From Steromphala cineraria (Eukaryota; Mollusca; Gastropoda; Trochida; Trochidae), in NCBI GenBank assembly GCA_916613615.1, contig OU744737.1, positions 764,001-828,000 on the forward strand: a stretch of DNA of 64,000 nucleotides, written 5' to 3'. Position numbers and translations under genes: made by a program. The notes below the pieces were generated by a model. It saw only the letters and a program-made list of their open reading frames with translations, was not told the DNA's origin and made no database searches. Below are positions 63,690-64,000 of the stretch, in pieces (position 1 is the stretch's first letter; every line of letters begins with the position of its first letter).

Positions 63690-64000
63690 TTGGCCATTTC
63701 TGTGTAAACACCTTTTACTCATTTTGGATTAGAAAATGGATGTCCATAGGGTAACCAAATAAAGTACATTCGTTTTATTGATGCATTATTCAATATCTTT
63801 GACTTGCAGCTGATAATTCTTACTTTTTCGTTTTCTTTTGTTACTAAAATTGAGCTACTGCCGCTTTGACACATTTTCATCTATACAAGCACATAGGTGA
63901 CAGAAAGTACAATAAAAAGAGTCATGTTAGAGTCCCTTATTCTTGCTGTTATCAGCAATGGTATGTTTTCTCACTCGAGGACGGTAAGCACGTTTATAAA
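63690..64000. other. No recognisable gene
   Basis: AT-rich sequence to the window edge; nothing supported. Confidence 0.4.

Overview
The window looks like nuclear DNA of a marine invertebrate, most likely a mollusc and perhaps a gastropod. It is AT-rich and gene-poor. It holds spliced and decayed transposon genes, a GAGTGAGTGAG-headed short repeat, and 'pearl'-like elements with a tandem-repeat core. Organism assignment rests on recalled repeat families, not on a search, and is only moderately sure.

Layout. Positions 1-30412 are one uninterrupted satellite array of about 160 monomers (mostly ~191 bp, with a recurrent ~144-bp deletion form), arranged as a mosaic of multi-kb duplicated blocks. 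From 30413 to about 34905 a second array follows, of about 30 copies of an unrelated ~146-bp unit; seven copies of the same unit family form the core of a small Helitron/pearl-like element near the right end (62307-63684). Between 34.9 and 42.4 kb lie a decayed LINE reverse transcriptase, a 5'-truncated LINE 3' end flanked by 87-bp direct repeats, and TTAA-flanked MITEs. Positions 42451-50605 are a single 8155-bp piggyBac-type element with TTAA on both sides and terminal inverted repeats. It carries a broken, intron-containing transposase reading rightward and has similar CCAAT/ETS promoter motifs facing inward at each end. It is inserted inside a stray, diverged monomer of the same satellite that fills the first 30 kb.

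The one intact gene I can support is at 57588-58463: an intronless 291-aa SET-domain protein. Its flanks look like those of a replication-dependent histone gene: TATAAA, then a CATTC cap motif 30 bp on, a leader of under 50 nt, and a GGCCCT-TTTC-AGGGCC stem-loop 39 nt after the stop, followed by a purine-rich stretch. No histone gene is visible nearby. A SET methyltransferase apparently using the histone mRNA 3' end is the most interesting item here; its N-terminal part also resembles a winged-helix DNA-binding module.

The rest (roughly 35.0-35.9, 36.5-37.6, 38.3-39.7, 40.7-42.4, 50.8-52.2, 53.3-55.1 and 59-62 kb) shows only short unconvincing reading frames and minor repeats.
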